The notes under the pieces were generated by a model, which did not search any database, was not told where the DNA came from, and saw only the letters and a list, made by a program, of their open reading frames with translations. Of a stretch of 64,000 bases of DNA, positions 43,301 to 51,344 are shown in pieces. This stretch comes from Hyphomicrobiales bacterium (GTDB lineage: Bacteria > Pseudomonadota > Alphaproteobacteria > Rhizobiales > Xanthobacteraceae). A program made the position numbers and the translations under genes. The stretch's first letter is position 1; each line of letters opens with the position of its first letter. The DNA lies in contig WHTP01000017.1 in the NCBI GenBank assembly GCA_009377695.1, positions 1-64,000 of the forward strand, given 5' to 3'.

Positions 43301-43392
43301 CCAGACTCTGACCCGATTCAACCGGGTCAGAGTCTGGTCTTGATTGAGCATGATCTTTTCCGAAAGCCGGTTTCCACTTTTCGGGATCATGC
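43301..43392. terminator. Double hairpin between convergent genes
   Basis: CCAGACTCTGACCCG (43301-43315) and CGGGTCAGAGTCTGG (43323-43337) form a perfect 15-bp stem with a 7-base loop. A second element follows: GCATGATC (43348) and GATCATGC (to 43392) enclosing CCGAAA and TTTCGG stretches, a common dispersed repeat in this bacterial group. Together they fill the gap between the convergent macrodomain and CaiB genes and probably stop transcription from both sides. Confidence 0.7.
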
Positions 43393-43393
43393 T

Positions 43394-44518
43394 TTAACGA
43401 GGCAAGAATTCAGCGCGCACTTTATCGGTATGCTCGCCGAGCGAGGGCACCGCACCGTAGCGACGCGTCTCCCCGGCGCGTCGCACCGGCGGCGCCGGAT
43501 AGTTGACGACGCCGCCTGCCGTCTCCACTGCGATGCGCCGCAGATGCGGATGTTGCGCAAGCCCGGCGGGATCGTTCACCCGCGCGAACGCAATGTCAGC
43601 GGCGGCAAGCTTCGCGATCAGCGGCTCGACATCGAGCGCGCCGAACACCGCCGCGACGCGGCCGTCGGTCTCGGCGCGGCGCTTCACCCGTTCGACATTA
43701 GTGGCAAAATTCGGATCGCGCGCCAGCGCCTTGTCGCCCAGCACTTGCTCGGCCAGCACGCGCCATTCGCGATCACTCTGGATCGAGATCAGCACATCGA
43801 CGCCGTCGCGGCTCTTGAACACGCCGTAGGGCGCAATCGATGTATGCGCGAGGCCGACGCGTTTGGGCGGCTTGCCGCCTTCCTGCTGCATCAGCGGCGT
43901 CGCCATCCAGTCCGCCATGGCATCGAACAACGATACTGTGAGTTCCGCGCCGTCGCCGGTGCGCCCCCGCGCGATCAAGGCTTCGAGAATCGCCTCGTAG
44001 GCGTTCATGCCGGCGCCGATGTCGCAGACCGACACCCCGACACGCGCGGGCGCCGATGGGCCGCCGGTGATCGACGCAAGACCGACCTCGGCCTGGATCA
44101 GGAGGTCGTAGGCTTTGCGCTCCGCATAGGGACCGCTGTCCCCGTAACCCGACACCGAGCAGCAAATCAGGCGCGGATGCTCGCGCCGCAGCCGCGCGAT
44201 CGGAAAGCCGAGTTTCGCGATCGCGCCAGGCTTGAGATTCTGCACGAACACGTCCGCCCTCGCGAGCATGGCTGACAGCAGCGTCTTGTCGTGCGGTTTC
44301 GTGAGATCGAGAACCACGGACTGCTTGCCGCGGTTGAGCCAGACGAAGTAGCTCGACTCGCCATTCGCCACGTCGTCATAGCCGCGCGCGAAGTCGCCCT
44401 CGGGACGCTCGATCTTGATCACGCGTGCGCCGGCATCGGCGAGGCGACAGGTGCACATCGGCGCAGCCACGGCCTGTTCAAGCGCAACAACGAGAATGCC
44501 TTCGAGCGGGAGAGTCAT
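43394..44518 (-). CDS. CaiB/BaiF family CoA-transferase
   Basis: 374 residues of class III CoA-transferase fold. LADAGARVIKIERPEGD is at the N-terminus, NRGKQSVVLDLTKP follows, then LICCSVSGYGDSGPYAERKA and the catalytic-Asp region YDLLIQAEVGLASITG. It would move CoA between acids. It is the last gene of the leftward set with acyl-CoA dehydrogenase, MaoC hydratase, SDR and an enolase-superfamily enzyme, so it probably activates the organic acid degraded by them. The substrate cannot be read. Starts 6 bp after the acyl-CoA dehydrogenase gene. Confidence 0.88.
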   Translation of the reverse strand: MTLPLEGILVVALEQAVAAPMCTCRLADAGARVIKIERPEGDFARGYDDVANGESSYFVWLNRGKQSVVLDLTKPHDKTLLSAMLARADVFVQNLKPGAIAKLGFPIARLRREHPRLICCSVSGYGDSGPYAERKAYDLLIQAEVGLASITGGPSAPARVGVSVCDIGAGMNAYEAILEALIARGRTGDGAELTVSLFDAMADWMATPLMQQEGGKPPKRVGLAHTSIAPYGVFKSRDGVDVLISIQSDREWRVLAEQVLGDKALARDPNFATNVERVKRRAETDGRVAAVFGALDVEPLIAKLAAADIAFARVNDPAGLAQHPHLRRIAVETAGGVVNYPAPPVRRAGETRRYGAVPSLGEHTDKVRAEFLPR

Positions 44519-44524
44519 GCGACC

Positions 44525-45682
44525 TCAGTACGACCGCGGCAGGTCGAGCACGTGCTCGGCCAGATAGGAGAGGATCAGGTTGGTCGAGATCGGGGCAACC
44601 TGATAGAGCCGCGTCTCGCGGAACTTACGCTCGATATCGAATTCCTCGGCGAACCCGAACCCGCCATGGGTCTGCACGCACATTTCGGCGGCCGCCCATG
44701 ACGCATCGGCAGCGGCGAGCTTGGCCATGTTGGCCTCGGCGGCGCAGTCGCGGCCGGCATCATAAAGCGCCGCCGCTTCGCGCACCATCAACGCGGCAGT
44801 GCGCATCTGCGCATAGGCGCGCGCGATCGGGAACTGCACGCCCTGGTTCCGCCCGATTGGGCGCCCGAACACGTTGCGCTCTCGCGCGTAGGCGGTCGCC
44901 TTGCCGATGAACCAGCGGGCGTCGCCGGTGCATTCGGACGCAATCAGAATGCGCTCCACATTCATGCCGGAGAGGATGTAGCGGAAGCCTTCGCCCTCGC
45001 TGCCGATAAGATTCTCCGCCGGCACGCGCATGGCATCGAAGAAGACCTCGGTGGTGGCGTGGTTCATCATGGTGCGGATCGGCCGGATGGTGAGCCCCTT
45101 GGCGGTGCGCATATCGACCAGGAACACGGAAAGGCCGCCGGTGCGTTTCGCCACCTGCTCGCGCGGCGTGGTGCGCGCCAGCAAGAGCATGAGATCGGAA
45201 TGCTCGGCGCGCGAGGTCCAGATCTTCTGGCCGTTGACGACATAGTCGTCGCCGTCGCGCACTGCCGTGGTGCGCAGGTTGAGGGTATCGGTGCCGGAGG
45301 TCGGTTCGGTGACGCCGAAGGCCTGCAGGCGCAGCTCCCCCTTGGCGATGGCAGGCAGGTAGCGCTCCTTCTGCGCCGTACTGCCATGACGCAGCAGCGT
45401 GCCCATGGTGTACATCTGCGCATGACAGGCCGCACCGTTGCCGCCGGAGGCATGGATCTCTTCCATGATCGCCGTCGCGGCCGCGAGCGGCAGTTCGCTG
45501 CCGCCGTATTGCTCCGGGATCAGCGCCGCGAGAAAGCCGGCCTTGGTCAGCGCCGCGACGAATTCGACCGGGTAACCGCGCTCGCGATCAAGCGCGCGCC
45601 AATACTCGCCGGGAAAGTCCGCGCACAGCGCGCGTACCGACTCGCGGATCGCAGTGTGGTCGTCGTGAGGGACATCAGCCAT
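44525..45682 (-). CDS. Acyl-CoA dehydrogenase
   Basis: 385 residues with all landmarks of the FAD-dependent family: AALIPEQYGGSELPLAAATA, then FGVTEPTSGTDTLNLRTTA, WTSRAEHSDLMLLLARTT and the C-terminal catalytic-domain helix QTHGGFGFAEEFDIERKFR. It introduces the alpha,beta double bond in an acyl-CoA and passes electrons to ETF. The ATG at 45682 lies 8 bp after the MaoC gene stop; the longer open frame overlaps that gene and is not used. Next in the pathway are the MaoC hydratase and the SDR. Confidence 0.92.
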   Translation of the reverse strand: MADVPHDDHTAIRESVRALCADFPGEYWRALDRERGYPVEFVAALTKAGFLAALIPEQYGGSELPLAAATAIMEEIHASGGNGAACHAQMYTMGTLLRHGSTAQKERYLPAIAKGELRLQAFGVTEPTSGTDTLNLRTTAVRDGDDYVVNGQKIWTSRAEHSDLMLLLARTTPREQVAKRTGGLSVFLVDMRTAKGLTIRPIRTMMNHATTEVFFDAMRVPAENLIGSEGEGFRYILSGMNVERILIASECTGDARWFIGKATAYARERNVFGRPIGRNQGVQFPIARAYAQMRTAALMVREAAALYDAGRDCAAEANMAKLAAADASWAAAEMCVQTHGGFGFAEEFDIERKFRETRLYQVAPISTNLILSYLAEHVLDLPRSY

Positions 45683-45690
45683 GCCGCGGA

Positions 45691-46551
45691 CTATAGCGCG
45701 ATTTCCGCCCGGCCGTTGTTGATCGCGACTACGTCGCGCTCGACAACGCGGGCGCGGAAGCTCACGACCTTGCCGTCGCGCCACATCTCGGTGCGGATGG
45801 TCTCGCCCGGGAACACCGGCGCCGAGAACCGCCCGGCAAGCGCGGTCAGCTTCGCGGGATCGTAGCCGCACACGCTCTTGAGCAGCGCATGCCCGGCGAC
45901 GCCATAGGTCGCGAGGCCATGCAGGATCGGGCGCGGAAAGCCTGCGGCCTTGGCGACCGCGGGGTCGGCGTGCAGCGGGTTGGGATCGGCACTCAAGCGA
46001 TAGATCAGCGCCATTTCCGGCCGCGTCGGCAGGTCGCAGACGAGATCGGGCGCGCGATCCGGGATCGAATGCACCGGCGGCTGCTGGCGCGGCGGTCCGC
46101 CGAAGCCGCCGTCGGCCCGGCAAAATGTGGTGTGCAGCAGCGTCGCGATGCGCTTGCCGGTCGCCTTGTCGTCAATGGTGCGCTCGGAATAAACGATCGC
46201 GCCCTTGCCCTCGCCCTTGTCGATGATCTCGGTGATGCGCGTCTTGCTGATGATTGTTCCGGTTGGCGTCAGAGAGCGGTGCAATCGTATGGAATATTCG
46301 CCCGCCACGACGCGGACCCAGTCGATGCCGGTGTCGAGGTCCTTCACCCAGAAGCCCGGATGGCCGATCACCACAGCCATCGTGGGAAGCACCTTGAGGT
46401 TCTTCTCATAGACAAAGGCGAGCTGATCCTCGTCCACAGGATCGTAGCCGAGCCCGAGGCCGAGCGCGTAGAGCATGCAGTCCTTCGGACCGTAACTGTG
46501 CTCGACGTCGGGGATCTTCAGCGCAAGCAGCTTGTCGTAGACGATGGGCAT
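45691..46551 (-). CDS. MaoC-type enoyl-CoA hydratase 2
   Basis: 286 residues, two hot-dog domains. The N-terminal half is FAS1-like (SYGPKDCMLYALGLGLGYD) and the C-terminal half carries the hydratase-2 motif as YRLSADPNPLHADPAVAKAA, with Asp and His in place and SAD instead of the usual SGD. Two-domain enzymes of this type, as in peroxisomal MFE-2, make (R)-3-hydroxyacyl-CoA. It sits between the SDR and acyl-CoA dehydrogenase genes. A palindromic repeat (46564-46700) lies just upstream of its start. Confidence 0.9.
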   Translation of the reverse strand: MPIVYDKLLALKIPDVEHSYGPKDCMLYALGLGLGYDPVDEDQLAFVYEKNLKVLPTMAVVIGHPGFWVKDLDTGIDWVRVVAGEYSIRLHRSLTPTGTIISKTRITEIIDKGEGKGAIVYSERTIDDKATGKRIATLLHTTFCRADGGFGGPPRQQPPVHSIPDRAPDLVCDLPTRPEMALIYRLSADPNPLHADPAVAKAAGFPRPILHGLATYGVAGHALLKSVCGYDPAKLTALAGRFSAPVFPGETIRTEMWRDGKVVSFRARVVERDVVAINNGRAEIAL

Positions 46552-46563
46552 GATCTTGCTTTC

Positions 46564-46700
46564 GTCATTCCGGGGCCGCGCGAAGCGAGGAGCCCGGAAT
46601 CCATAACTACAAATCGTGAGGGATGTTTAGGCTGTCGCAGCACCGCACTTGAAGTGGCTCGCGATTCCGGGCTCGCGCCTTCGGCGCGCCCCGGAATGAC
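46564..46700. repeat. Nested intergenic palindrome, GTCATTCCGG family
   Basis: Outer arms GTCATTCCGGGGC (46564-46576) and GCCCCGGAATGAC (46688-46700), inner arms GCCCGGAATC (46592-46601) and GATTCCGGGC (46663-46672). The layout matches the copy at 1371-1539. It lies inside the leftward operon between the SDR stop and the MaoC start and may weaken read-through. Confidence 0.7.
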
Positions 46701-46709
46701 GCAGAGCAT

Positions 46710-47639
46710 TTACACCGGGTCCCACGAGAACACGTCGCCGGAGCGCTCGAGCGGCGTGAGCGACGCACCGAACGCACCCTTGAGCTGCTGATCGAGTTTT
46801 TCAGCGGTCCAGCCATCGGAACGATGAAGGGTACGGACCGGGCGCGGCTGGCTGAACAAGAACACCTCGTTGTTGCGCACGCCGAAGATCTGACCCGTGA
46901 TGCCATCTGCCCGATCCGATGCCAAATAGGCCACCAGCGGCGCGATCTTCTCCGGGATCATCTGCTGGAAGCGCTCGACACGGCGCTTCTCCTCCTCGGT
47001 CTCGGCCGGGATCGAATCGATCATGCGCGTCCAGGCGAACGGCGCGATGCAGTTCGAGCGCACCTTGAAGCGCTGCATGTCGAGCGCGATTGCGCGCGAC
47101 AGCCCGACAATGCCGAATTTCGCCGCCATGTAATTGGCCTGGCCGAAATTGCCAACCAGCGCCGAGGTCGACGTCATGTGCACGAAGGCGCCGGAGCTCT
47201 GCTCGCGAAAATGCGTGGCGCAAGCGCGGCTCATGTTGAACGAGCCGTTGAGATGGACGTCGAGCACGTCCTGCCAGTCCTTGTGGCTCATGCGATGGAA
47301 GATCGCGTCGCGCAGGATGCCGGCGTTGTTGACCAGGATGTCAACGCGGCCGAATGTATCGACGGCGGTCTTCACGATCGCGTCGGCATTCTTGGGCTCC
47401 GCAATCGAGAGCGTCGAAGCGATCGCGTCGCTACCGGCCTGCTTGATCTCGTCGGCCACCTGCTGCGCCGGGCCGGCGTCGCTGCCGGCGCCTTGCAGGC
47501 TCGCGCCGATATCGCAGACGACCACCTTAGCGCCCTCCTGCGCCAGGCCGAGCGCGATGCCACGCCCGATCCCGCGGGCGGCGCCGGTCACAATGGCGAC
47601 TTTTCCAGAAACGATGCCTTCGGTCATCAGAAGTCCCAT
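46710..47639 (-). CDS. Short-chain dehydrogenase, (3R)-hydroxyacyl-CoA dehydrogenase-like
   Basis: 309 residues. NAD-binding loop TGAARGIGRGIALGLAQEGA, then NNAGILRD, and active site Ser plus YMAAKFGIVGL (Tyr-x3-Lys). The insertion GASLQGAGSDAGPAQQVADE and the long C-terminal part resemble the dehydrogenase unit of peroxisomal MFE-2, which oxidises the (R)-3-hydroxyacyl-CoA made by hydratase 2; the next gene is exactly such a hydratase. Starts at 47639 or 47627 (MTEGIVSG) are both possible. A CATCCACGTCTT repeat fragment lies upstream. Confidence 0.88.
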   Translation of the reverse strand: MGLLMTEGIVSGKVAIVTGAARGIGRGIALGLAQEGAKVVVCDIGASLQGAGSDAGPAQQVADEIKQAGSDAIASTLSIAEPKNADAIVKTAVDTFGRVDILVNNAGILRDAIFHRMSHKDWQDVLDVHLNGSFNMSRACATHFREQSSGAFVHMTSTSALVGNFGQANYMAAKFGIVGLSRAIALDMQRFKVRSNCIAPFAWTRMIDSIPAETEEEKRRVERFQQMIPEKIAPLVAYLASDRADGITGQIFGVRNNEVFLFSQPRPVRTLHRSDGWTAEKLDQQLKGAFGASLTPLERSGDVFSWDPV

Positions 47640-47713
47640 GCTGAGTTCGTTATGCCCGCACTTGTTCGGGCATCCACGTCTTACTTTCTATCATTTGCTT
47701 TGTTGGCTGGCGG

Positions 47714-48805
47714 CTAGGGGCGTTCGCATGAATCAATGTGTTTTTTCAAGGAAACGCCGCAGCCTGTTGCAGTTGGAACTGTGACGATGCCGCCGCCCGC
47801 GTGCAAGCCGGTGAAGGGATCGTCAGTGAGATGGAGGTGCTCGGATAGTTCGCACGGCACCTCGATACGACGGAAGGTTGCTGCGACGTGCGCCGAGAAG
47901 GCCTGGAGGAGCGAAGGTCCAAAGGCCGCACCTAAGCGGGGCACGACGCCGCCAACTTCGCAAATGGCGGCCGCGGCCATCGTGTTGCGGATACCCCCGA
48001 GCTTGGTGATCTTCAGATTGATGGCGTCCACCGCGCGGTCAGCGACCAGACGGTAGACGTCATCGAGGGAGCCTGCACTTTCGTCCGCCTCGACCAGGAC
48101 TGGCAGCGTCCGCGTGACAAGCGCGAGCCCTTGCCGATCGAAGGCCGGCACCGGCTGCTCGACAAGGGCAATGTCGTACTGTTCGGCACGCGCAAACGTG
48201 CGGATGAAGGTTTTGGTGGAATAGGACTGGTTGGCGTCGATTGTGAGCACCGCGTTCGCGCCGACGGCCTGTCGGACGGCGGCGACGCGCGCGACATCGA
48301 GATCCGGATCGCCAGACCACTTCACCTTGATCATCGGGAAGCCTTCGTCCACCAGCGCGCGCGCGACTTCCGCCATCTCGGCGGGCGCCTTCAGCGGCAC
48401 GATCCGCCCCTGCGGGATGGTGGCGCGCCGCTTGCCGCCGAGCAGCACGTCGAGCGGCACACCGAGCCGCCTCGCCGCGAGATCGTGTAACGCCATGTCG
48501 ATGGCAGCCTTCACGCTCGGCTGGAAGGCGAGTGCGTTTTCGACCTCCTGCATGATCTCGGCGATGGCGAACGGATCGCGCCCGATGAGCCGCGGCAAGA
48601 GGAAATCGAGCCCAGCCCTGGCACCTTCGCCGTCTGTCGAAATCGTTGGCATGGCGTGGCAATAGCCGAGACCGGTGTGTCCGGCCTCGTCCGTCAACAG
48701 CAGCGTCCAGCCGCGCAATTCCTGTACCGGGCCCCGCACGAAGGCCCAGCGCGGATCACTAAGCCTCTGAACGCAAGGCAGTATTTTCGTTGAAATGATT
48801 CCCAT
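47714..48805 (-). CDS. Enolase-superfamily enzyme (muconate-lactonizing/racemase group)
   Basis: About 363 residues. The capping domain is followed by the barrel with Lys pair in IKVKW, metal ligands in LTIDANQSYS, LVEQPVPAF and VLVEADES, and the distal catalytic Lys in LKITKLGG. These are the signatures of the MLE subgroup (KxK plus a second Lys), which contains cycloisomerases, dipeptide epimerases and N-acyl amino-acid racemases. The substrate is not predictable. Start chosen at MGIISTKILP (48805). It is the first gene of the leftward operon and lies 138 bp from the divergent Bug gene. Confidence 0.88.
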   Translation of the reverse strand: MGIISTKILPCVQRLSDPRWAFVRGPVQELRGWTLLLTDEAGHTGLGYCHAMPTISTDGEGARAGLDFLLPRLIGRDPFAIAEIMQEVENALAFQPSVKAAIDMALHDLAARRLGVPLDVLLGGKRRATIPQGRIVPLKAPAEMAEVARALVDEGFPMIKVKWSGDPDLDVARVAAVRQAVGANAVLTIDANQSYSTKTFIRTFARAEQYDIALVEQPVPAFDRQGLALVTRTLPVLVEADESAGSLDDVYRLVADRAVDAINLKITKLGGIRNTMAAAAICEVGGVVPRLGAAFGPSLLQAFSAHVAATFRRIEVPCELSEHLHLTDDPFTGLHAGGGIVTVPTATGCGVSLKKHIDSCERP

Positions 48806-48882
48806 CCGGCCCTCGCAAACGGGGCGACCGATCGCCGCTTGGATTAAGCACCAACCACCCTTGACCGCCAAGTATTAAAAGC

Positions 48883-48900
48883 TAATAAGCTAGCCTATTA
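48883..48900. promoter_or_regulatory. 18-bp palindrome, candidate GntR operator
   Basis: TAATAAGCTAGCCTATTA is symmetric at eight of nine base pairs and sits in an AT-rich patch of the divergent 138-bp region between the enolase-superfamily gene and the Bug gene. The nearby GntR/HutC regulator (49931-50683) is the obvious candidate to bind it. Binding is inferred from position and symmetry alone. Confidence 0.5.
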
Positions 48901-48943
48901 ACTTATAACAGGGCCGCCGGTCCTCAATTCGAGGGAGCACGCC

Positions 48944-49906
48944 ATGAAGACAGCCGTGACTTGCCTTTGCGCCGTATGGGCACTCGCCGCGGGCCTGACC
49001 GGGGCAGCAGCGCTAGACTATCCGACCCGCACGATCCGGATGGTCGTGCCCTATGCGGCCGGTGGCCCGACCGACCTTGCTGCGCGCAAGGTCGCCGAGT
49101 TGCTGGCGGCGCGGCTCGGCCAATCGGTCGTGATTGAGAATCAGGGCGGCGGTGGCGGCACTCCCGGTACGGCAGCGGTCGCCGCCGCAACACCCGACGG
49201 CTATACGTTGCTGGTTGGCGCGACCGGGCCGCTGGTGGTCAGCCCGTCGATCAGAAAGCTGACTTACGACGTCAACGAGGACCTCAAGCCGATCGCCGAA
49301 ATCTGGCGCTCGTCGCAGCTTCTCGCGGTCAATCCCAAGCTCGGCGTGAAGTCGGTCGCCGAATTCCTTGTATTTGCCAAGAAGAATGCCGGCAAGATCA
49401 CCGTCGGCACGGCCGGCAACGGCACGTTGCCGCATCTGTTGATGGTGCTGATGAATCGGGAGATCGGCATCCAGCTCGTGCATGTGCCCTACCGCGGTAC
49501 GGCTGCGGTGCTGCCCAACGTGTTGGGCGGCCAGATCGACGCGATCATCGGGGATGTCGCCGTCATCGCACCAAGCGTCAAGTCGGGCTCGCTGGTGGCG
49601 CTCGCCGTCACCGCTCCAGAACGCTCCTCGCTCCTGCCTGACGTTCCCACGATGTCCGAGTCAGGTCACCCCAGCCTGGTCGCGGAAAGCTGGTACGGCC
49701 TGATGGCGCCAGCGGCGGTGCCCGACACGGTCATGAAGAAGTTGGTGCCGGCCGTGCAAGCTTCGCTCAGGGACCCGAGCTTCCAGGCGGCCTTGCAGAA
49801 ACAGGGCGCCCGCGTGGTGGCGACGTCGCCTGAGACGTTTGGCGCGCATATCACTGACGAGACGAAGAAGTGGGGGCCGGTTGCGCGCGCAGCCGGTCTT
49901 CAGTAA
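48944..49906 (+). CDS. Bug/TctC-type periplasmic binding protein
   Basis: 320 residues. A signal peptide (TCLCAVWALAAGLTGAAALD) is followed by TIRMVVPYAAGGPTDLAARK, the carboxylate-binding loop of the Bug family. Typical later parts are IAEIWRSSQLLAVNP, ITVGTAGNGTLPHLLMVLM and VPYRGTAAVLPNVLGGQIDA. Bug proteins bind small organic or aromatic acids and often have no cognate transporter gene nearby; none (TctA/TctB) is present here. It heads the rightward operon with GntR, GST and CaiB and probably captures the substrate for this pathway. Confidence 0.9.
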   Translation: MKTAVTCLCAVWALAAGLTGAAALDYPTRTIRMVVPYAAGGPTDLAARKVAELLAARLGQSVVIENQGGGGGTPGTAAVAAATPDGYTLLVGATGPLVVSPSIRKLTYDVNEDLKPIAEIWRSSQLLAVNPKLGVKSVAEFLVFAKKNAGKITVGTAGNGTLPHLLMVLMNREIGIQLVHVPYRGTAAVLPNVLGGQIDAIIGDVAVIAPSVKSGSLVALAVTAPERSSLLPDVPTMSESGHPSLVAESWYGLMAPAAVPDTVMKKLVPAVQASLRDPSFQAALQKQGARVVATSPETFGAHITDETKKWGPVARAAGLQ

Positions 49907-49930
49907 CGCCAGACGGCGAGGTTCGATCCC

Positions 49931-50683
49931 ATGAAGGCAGCGGGCGCGCAGGCTAGGCAAAGCTTCGATTTCAGCCGCAGCGCAGTTTCGCGCTATCTGC
50001 AGCTTGCCGGGCTGTTCCGCCGCCGCATCGCTTCCGGGCAATGGGCGATCGGACAGCAGATTCCGACCGTTGAAGAGCTCGTTGCCGAATGTGGTGTCGC
50101 GCGCGCCACTATTCGCCAGGCCCTGGACCTCATCGAGGCCGAGGGCCTGATCGAACGCCATCGAGCAAAGGGCACATTCGTCATCGCACGGCCGCAGCAA
50201 CAGATCTGGTGCGAGGTCGCGACCGACTGGTCCGGCCTGCTGATGTCGCGAGACGGTGCGGTCATCAAAGTGATGTCGGACAAGCGCGGCATCCAGCCAT
50301 CCCATATCCCTCATCCGATCGGCGAGCCCGCGCCCTCCTATCGCCACCTGCGACGGCTGCATTCGCGTGATGACGCCCCCTTCCTGGTCACCGAATTGTT
50401 CGTCGACGAGCGCCTGAGCGGCCGGATCACCGACGAGGCGCTCGTCACCAAGACGGCACTGCGACTCCTGGCGGACATACCCGGCCTGCAGATCAAGGAT
50501 GCACGTCAGACCCTGACGATCGGCACGGCCGACATGGAAATCGCGGAACGGCTCCAGCTTCCGCTGAACGCGCCGGTTGCCTGCGTCCACCGCTCCGTCG
50601 CGGATCAGACTGGCTGCCTGGTATTCATCGGCGAGGGCATCTATCGCGGCGATGTCGTGCGCATTGACATGAAGCTGCGCTGA
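49931..50683 (+). CDS. GntR-family regulator, HutC subfamily
   Basis: 250 residues. An N-terminal winged helix (LFRRRIASGQWAIGQQIPTV, then ARATIRQALDLIEAEGLIER) is followed by a UTRA ligand-binding domain (HLRRLHSRDDAPFLVTELFV, then a C-terminal IGEGIYRGDVVRIDM). It lies inside the catabolic operon after the Bug gene and probably controls both divergent operons from the 48883-48900 palindrome. The effector would be a pathway acid or CoA ester. Confidence 0.9.
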   Translation: MKAAGAQARQSFDFSRSAVSRYLQLAGLFRRRIASGQWAIGQQIPTVEELVAECGVARATIRQALDLIEAEGLIERHRAKGTFVIARPQQQIWCEVATDWSGLLMSRDGAVIKVMSDKRGIQPSHIPHPIGEPAPSYRHLRRLHSRDDAPFLVTELFVDERLSGRITDEALVTKTALRLLADIPGLQIKDARQTLTIGTADMEIAERLQLPLNAPVACVHRSVADQTGCLVFIGEGIYRGDVVRIDMKLR

Positions 50684-50694
50684 GGCCGGAACAA

Positions 50695-51342
50695 ATGACA
50701 ACGCGCCATGGCGGTGACATTGCTGAGATGATGCTTCACTGGTCCCCGCGCTCGCCTTTCGTACGGAAGGTGATGATCGCCGCGCATGAGCTCGGCCTTG
50801 GCGACCGCATCAAATTGCGGCGCACCGTGGTCCAGATGGCGCAGCCCAACTCCGAACTGATGTCAGACAATCCCTTGAGCCGAATCCCGACGCTCGTCCT
50901 CAACGATGGCACGGTGCTCTACGACTCTGGCGTGATCTGCGAATTTCTCGACTCACTGCATGATGGCTCAAAGCTATTCCCATCAGAATCGCCGGCGCGA
51001 TGGATGGCTTTGCGCCGGCATGCGCTCGGCAACGGCATGCTTGAAGTCCTCATTTTGTGGCGCAACGAGCGCGAGCGCCCGGAAGCTGCCCGCTCGGAGA
51101 AGCACATCGCGGCCTTCCAAACGAAGGTCGACAAAGCCCTCGACTCGCTGGAACGGGAAACCGCGGCCGCCGCCTCGGCCACCCTGGATATCGGCGATAT
51201 TGCGATCGCAAGTGCGCTCTCGTATCTCGATTTCCGCTTCACGGATCATGATTGGCGGACGCAGCGACCTCAGCTCGCGGCTTGGTACGCTGCGGTCTCG
51301 GCGCGGCCGTCGATGCGCGCAACCGTGCCGTGGCAGGATTAA
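50695..51342 (+). CDS. Glutathione S-transferase family protein
   Basis: 215 residues. The thioredoxin-like N-terminal domain reads HWSPRSPFVRKVMIAAHELG, then NPLSRIPTLVLNDGTVLYDS and VICEFLDSL (the cis-Pro and glutathione gamma-Glu sites). The all-helical C-terminal domain ends ALSYLDFRF, then RPQLAAWYAAVSARPSM. The catalytic residue is probably Ser in SPRSPF. GSTs in catabolic operons can isomerise ring-cleavage products or cleave ethers; here the role is unproven. It lies 11 bp after the regulator gene and 2 bp before CaiB. Confidence 0.88.
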   Translation: MTTRHGGDIAEMMLHWSPRSPFVRKVMIAAHELGLGDRIKLRRTVVQMAQPNSELMSDNPLSRIPTLVLNDGTVLYDSGVICEFLDSLHDGSKLFPSESPARWMALRRHALGNGMLEVLILWRNERERPEAARSEKHIAAFQTKVDKALDSLERETAAAASATLDIGDIAIASALSYLDFRFTDHDWRTQRPQLAAWYAAVSARPSMRATVPWQD

Positions 51343-51344
51343 AG

